Shown here: piece by piece, positions 60,901-64,000 of the stretch | Position numbering within the stretch: the first letter of the stretch is position 1 | Layout of the letters: every line of letters starts with the position of its first letter | Origin: Trogon surrucura | Taxonomy: Eukaryota; Chordata; Aves; Trogoniformes; Trogonidae | Length of the DNA: 64,000 nucleotides | Assembly: GCA_020746105.1 (NCBI GenBank) | Contig: CM036617.1 | Span: forward strand, 37,415,898-37,479,897 | Direction: 5' to 3' | The notes under the pieces: generated by a model | Seen by the model: only the letters and a program-made list of their open reading frames with translations | Told to the model about the DNA's origin: nothing | The model's database searches: none | Position numbers and translations under genes: made by a program

Positions 60901-61399
60901 GAACTCTGAGATCCAGAATGGCAGAATAAATCAATTTTAGGCTTCTCCAGCTTCATCCAGAGCCCAGGGACCACACAATTTATTCTTTGTCTGAGAAGGA
61001 TCCCAAATTGCCACAAGTCTGAACTAGGAATTTAGAGTTACTGAATCTCATTTACAAATGTTCATGTCTAATTTTTCCCAAGTAATTACAGAACTCTGAG
61101 TTTCTTATATTCAAATGCTAATATAATCTGGAAATCAAATAAATTTAATTTACCTAGTAGAAAATTCATAAACCTAATAGAAAATTCGTAAAACCTACTA
61201 GAAAGAGAGAAGAAAGACAGCATTAAAACTGTGTTACAAACCTACAAACAAAAGGATACTGAGGTATCCTGACTTCAGGGTACCAAAGGAAAGCGAGCTC
61301 AGATTGCCAAAACAGTTTATACACACATTGGTAACAGAGAAACTCAATTCCCTTTGAATGGTCAGTAAAGGAATTAGCCCTGGAGCAGCTAAAACTGAA
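57961..61399. other. Unannotated AT-rich region
   Basis: No gene or transposon recognised over 3.4 kb. The 101-codon antisense frame at 60305-60610 is motif-free. Confidence 0.5.
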
Positions 61400-61560
61400 G
61401 AATCATATAATGGCCTAGGCTGGAAGGGACCTTAGAGATCATTTAATCCAACCTCCCTGTCATGGGCAGGGACGCCTCTCAACTAGATCAGGCTACTCAA
61501 GGCTCTGTCCAACCCGGTCTTGAACACTTCCAGGGAGGGGGCATCCACAATGGCTCTGGG
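61400..61560 (-). mobile_element. CR1 3' end of the subfamily that supplied the SINE tail
   Basis: The left ~95 bases (GAATCATATAATGGCCTAGG, TGGAAGGGACCTTAGAGATC, CCTGTCATGGGCAGGGACG, CTCAACTAGATCAGG) are nearly identical to the SINE tail at 21094-21190. Beyond that point this copy continues as ordinary CR1 (CTACTCAAGGCTCTGTCC, GGTCTTGAACACTTCCAGGG), whereas the SINE switches to its tRNA head. The element ends at about 61560 by 5' truncation. Confidence 0.92.
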
Positions 61561-61891
61561 AATGAAGACTTCAGAAGAATTATCTGTAGAGGAGAAGAAT
61601 CATTATGTAACATAAATATATATACTATATGCGCATCCATATACAGGTGTATATGCACATATAAGCTAATGTAATTACTAATGTAATTATCCTTACATTC
61701 TTTTCATTTACTTATCACTGGATAATTCCTGCATATCACACTGAAATTAAAATATTTTGGCATTACTATGTTTACCTAAATATACTCATCTCTTTGACAT
61801 ATTTCCCTGGTTTCTTACTATTCTAACTTGCTAAGGGAATAGGTTTCCTGTAGATCCTGTGTCTTGGATGTTAACACAAATGTCTTTAAAT
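61561..61891. other. Unannotated gap
   Basis: AT-rich with a TATA/CATA-rich stretch at 61612-61665. No gene. Confidence 0.5.
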
Positions 61892-62830
61892 ATCATAGAA
61901 TCATAGAACGATTTGGATTGGAAGGGACCTTAAAGATATCTAGTTCCAACTCTACTGTCATGCACAGGGACACCTCCCACTATACCAAGTTTTTCAAAGC
62001 CCCATCCCACTTGACGTTGGATGAACACTTTCAGGAAGGGGGCATCTGCAACTTCTCCGGGCAAGATATTCCAGTGTCTTACCATCCTCACAGTAAAGAA
62101 TTTCTTCCTAATATCTAATCTAAATCTAACCTCAGTTTGAAACCCTTACCCCTTGTCCTATCACTACAGTCATCTTTTCTTTAGGTTCCCTTTAAATATT
62201 GAAAGGCTGCCATAATGTGTCCCTGGAACCCTCTCTTCTTCAGGCTGAACAACCACAACTCTTTCAGCCCGTCCTCATAGGGGAGGGTCTCCCAACCCCC
62301 TGATCATCTTCATGGCCTTTCTCTGGACTCCTTTTAACAGGTTCATGTCTTTGTTATCTTGGAGGTCCCAGAACTGAACACAGTACTCCAGGTAGAGTCT
62401 CATGAGAGTGGAGTAGAGGAGGAGAATCCCCTCCCTCAACCTGCTGGCCACACATTTTTTGGTAGAGTCAGGATTTGATTTTCTTTCTGGGCTGTTGAGT
62501 GCACATTGCCAGATGATACTCCCTTTCTCATGCACCACCATCCCCTAGTCTTTCTCCACAGGGCTACACTCAGTCCACTCATGGTTCAACCTGTATTTGT
62601 GCTTGGGATTGCCCCAACCCAGGTGCAGGATCTTGCACTTGGGCCCCCTCTCAAGCCTGTCAAGTTCCCTCTGGAGGACATCCCTTCCCTTCGGCATGTC
62701 GACCACACCACATGACTTGGTGTCATTGACAAACTTGCTGAGGATGCTCTTGATGCCACTGTCCATGTCACCAGCAAAGATATTAAACAGCATAGGTCCC
62801 AATACCAATCCCTGTGGAATGCCTCATATG
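61892..62830 (-). mobile_element. CR1 LINE, second subfamily, 0.9 kb
   Basis: The tail is at the left (ATCATAGAATCATAGAACG), then GGATTGGAAGGGACCTTAAA. The body runs through the ORF2 C-terminus to the RT palm at the right. Minus-strand frame 62545-62808 starts in motif B (VLGPMLFNIFAGDMD) and carries motif C as FVND where an active copy has FADD, so the first catalytic Asp is lost. It continues GPKCKILHLGWGNPKHKYRL. The frame at 62275-62541 encodes KKCVASRLREGILLLYS and [15 protein letters not shown]. Similarity fades at 62820-62920, and the right boundary is uncertain. Confidence 0.92.
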
Positions 62831-63259
62831 CTAGAATAGCTCAAATCGCGATGGACACCTGGTTCTTGGCAACTAGTGTGCCAGGTTCTGGGATCCAGTT
62901 TTGCAGAATATCTCTGCAGCTGTAACTACAGCAGTCATTTGGTAGGTTTGAAGTACCAAAATGTGTCAGAAAAGATATCATGCCCAAAGTCTAGTTGCTC
63001 ATCTCCAAAAGCTGTAGATATTCTATGAATTTTGTCTCTAACTTGCCAGCTCCATTTAGGTGTACTGAGATGACATTATATATCCATGTTTATGTACCTG
63101 AATCCTGCCCTAAGTCTCTATTAATTATATTAGAAGCATAGACATCTAGTTCACATGTAGATAATGAGGACAAAACTTCACTCATTATCTCTACTACTCC
63201 CTTTTTAATAGAAGTTGAAGGCAGCAAGATGAGGCAAATATATTTTTTCTCACATTTCT
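62831..63259. other. Unannotated gap, possibly with a diverged CR1 edge
   Basis: 62831-62920 may be a poorly conserved extension of the adjacent CR1. The remainder shows no gene or repeat. Confidence 0.45.
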
Positions 63260-63359
63260 GAGAGGCGTCCTTGTCTGTGACAGGGAGGTTGGATTAAAAG
63301 ATCTCTAAGGTCCCTTCCAGCTTAGGCTATGATTCTATGATTCTATGATTCTATGATTT
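63260..63359 (+). mobile_element. CR1 (or SINE) 3' tail with four octamer units
   Basis: About 100 bases: GAGAGGCGTCCTTGTCTGTG, ACAGGGAGGTTGGATTAAAA, GGTCCCTTCCAGCTTAGGC, then about four tandem TATGATTC units. The wording matches the tail shared by the SINE at 21094-21273 and the CR1 at 61400-61560. It is truncated before the point where those two differ, so SINE and CR1 cannot be told apart. Confidence 0.88.
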
Positions 63360-64000
63360 CCTTATTTTGTCTTTAATTTATTTTTATTTAATTGTATTAA
63401 AATTAATGATCAGGTGAACTTAATACTATTTCTAGTGGGTGTAGCTCAAATCAGGATCTATTTCCACTTATTCCTCTTCCTCCCACTCCACTATTTCTCT
63501 TTTGTAAACCAATTTATTCACAAATTGTACTAAAATGTTACGTGTACAAAGAAATGGAGCGTTATTTTTAAATTTTTTGTAAAAGTTTGGAATCATGTAG
63601 TTGTGTGTCCCCAGTAACAAGTGGATATGTCACAATAAATGTAAAATAATGTATCATGCATGTTTGTCAAGACTTTTTCAAGTCAAATGGAAGTATGTCT
63701 TTTGTACAGTGTACATAAAGTAAAGTAAAAAATACAACTGTTAAAATACTGTTTCAAGAATTTCTAATCAAAAATCCATAATATCATTGGAAATGAGCTC
63801 AGGTTTTGTGAATTTTGTTTTATCATCTTCACTGTAAAACTCAAAATATTTACTTTTTCGCCAAGGTTGGTACAGTTACCAATTTCTTGATACTGGACCC
63901 ATGGTTTATCTCCCTTCCTCTGCTTCCATAAATATCAAAGATGAAAACAAAACTCTAAAATCATATTCAATCTTCAGACCATCCTGTCAGTTCAGCTTCC
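63360..64000. other. Unannotated AT-rich window end
   Basis: No reading frame, RNA or repeat recognised. Confidence 0.5.

Noticed and set aside
1..64000. CRISPR arrays, bacterial operons, phage or plasmid features
   Set aside because: No spaced identical repeats, ribosome-binding sites or dense coding. The CR1 content and sparse frames show a vertebrate nuclear genome.

Overview
This window is non-coding DNA from a vertebrate nuclear genome, almost certainly a bird. The diagnosis rests on repeats. At least sixteen fragments of CR1 LINEs lie on both strands. Many end in the diagnostic avian CR1 3' tail, a tandem ATTCTATG/ATTCTGTG octamer preceded by a block such as 'ggttggaagggacct'. The rest is AT-rich with long homopolymer runs and microsatellites, as expected for intergenic or intronic avian sequence. 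I see no supportable host protein-coding gene, no functional RNA gene, no CRISPR array and no bacterial-type gene. All the longest recognisable reading frames are decayed retrotransposon ORFs.

Layout. 1-6209: unannotated AT-rich DNA. 6210-8407: an old internal CR1 fragment (-) and two short CR1 tails (+). 11302-11836: a CR1 3' end (+). 12830-13608: a degraded sequence resembling an avian retroviral LTR. 14657-15133: a CR1 (-), followed by a (CTCCT)n pentamer array at 15289-15456. 17385-19207: a compound locus in which an old minus-strand CR1 is split by plus-strand insertions (a SINE-like piece and a CR1 with reverse transcriptase remnants). 20826-21614: a small degenerate tandem array, a tRNA-headed SINE with a CR1 tail, and an LTR-like segment. 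27331-27575, 31518-32178 and 34102-34182: further CR1 pieces. 34183-44583: about 10.4 kb with no recognisable transposon. 44584-44993: a fragment of a LINE ORF C-terminus that is not CR1. 46923-47100 and 52563-53352: CR1. 55351-57960: a second nest, with a young CR1 carrying an uninterrupted reverse transcriptase frame inserted in an older CR1. 61400-63359: three more CR1 pieces.

The most interesting content is the retroposon partnership. The tRNA-headed element at 21094-21273 shares its 3' tail with a CR1 subfamily copy at 61400-61560. A second, 5'-truncated copy at 17699-17830 preserves the same tRNA/CR1 junction. That is the structure of a CR1-mobilised SINE. A comparable tRNA-Ile/CR1 chimera is known in passerines (TguSINE1 of zebra finch), so a passerine is plausible, but the sequence alone does not prove it. 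The non-CR1 LINE fragment is a second possible lineage marker.

Limits: all boundaries were set by eye against other copies in the window and remembered family features, with uncertainty of roughly 5-30 bases. Subfamily names are not assigned because no library search was possible.
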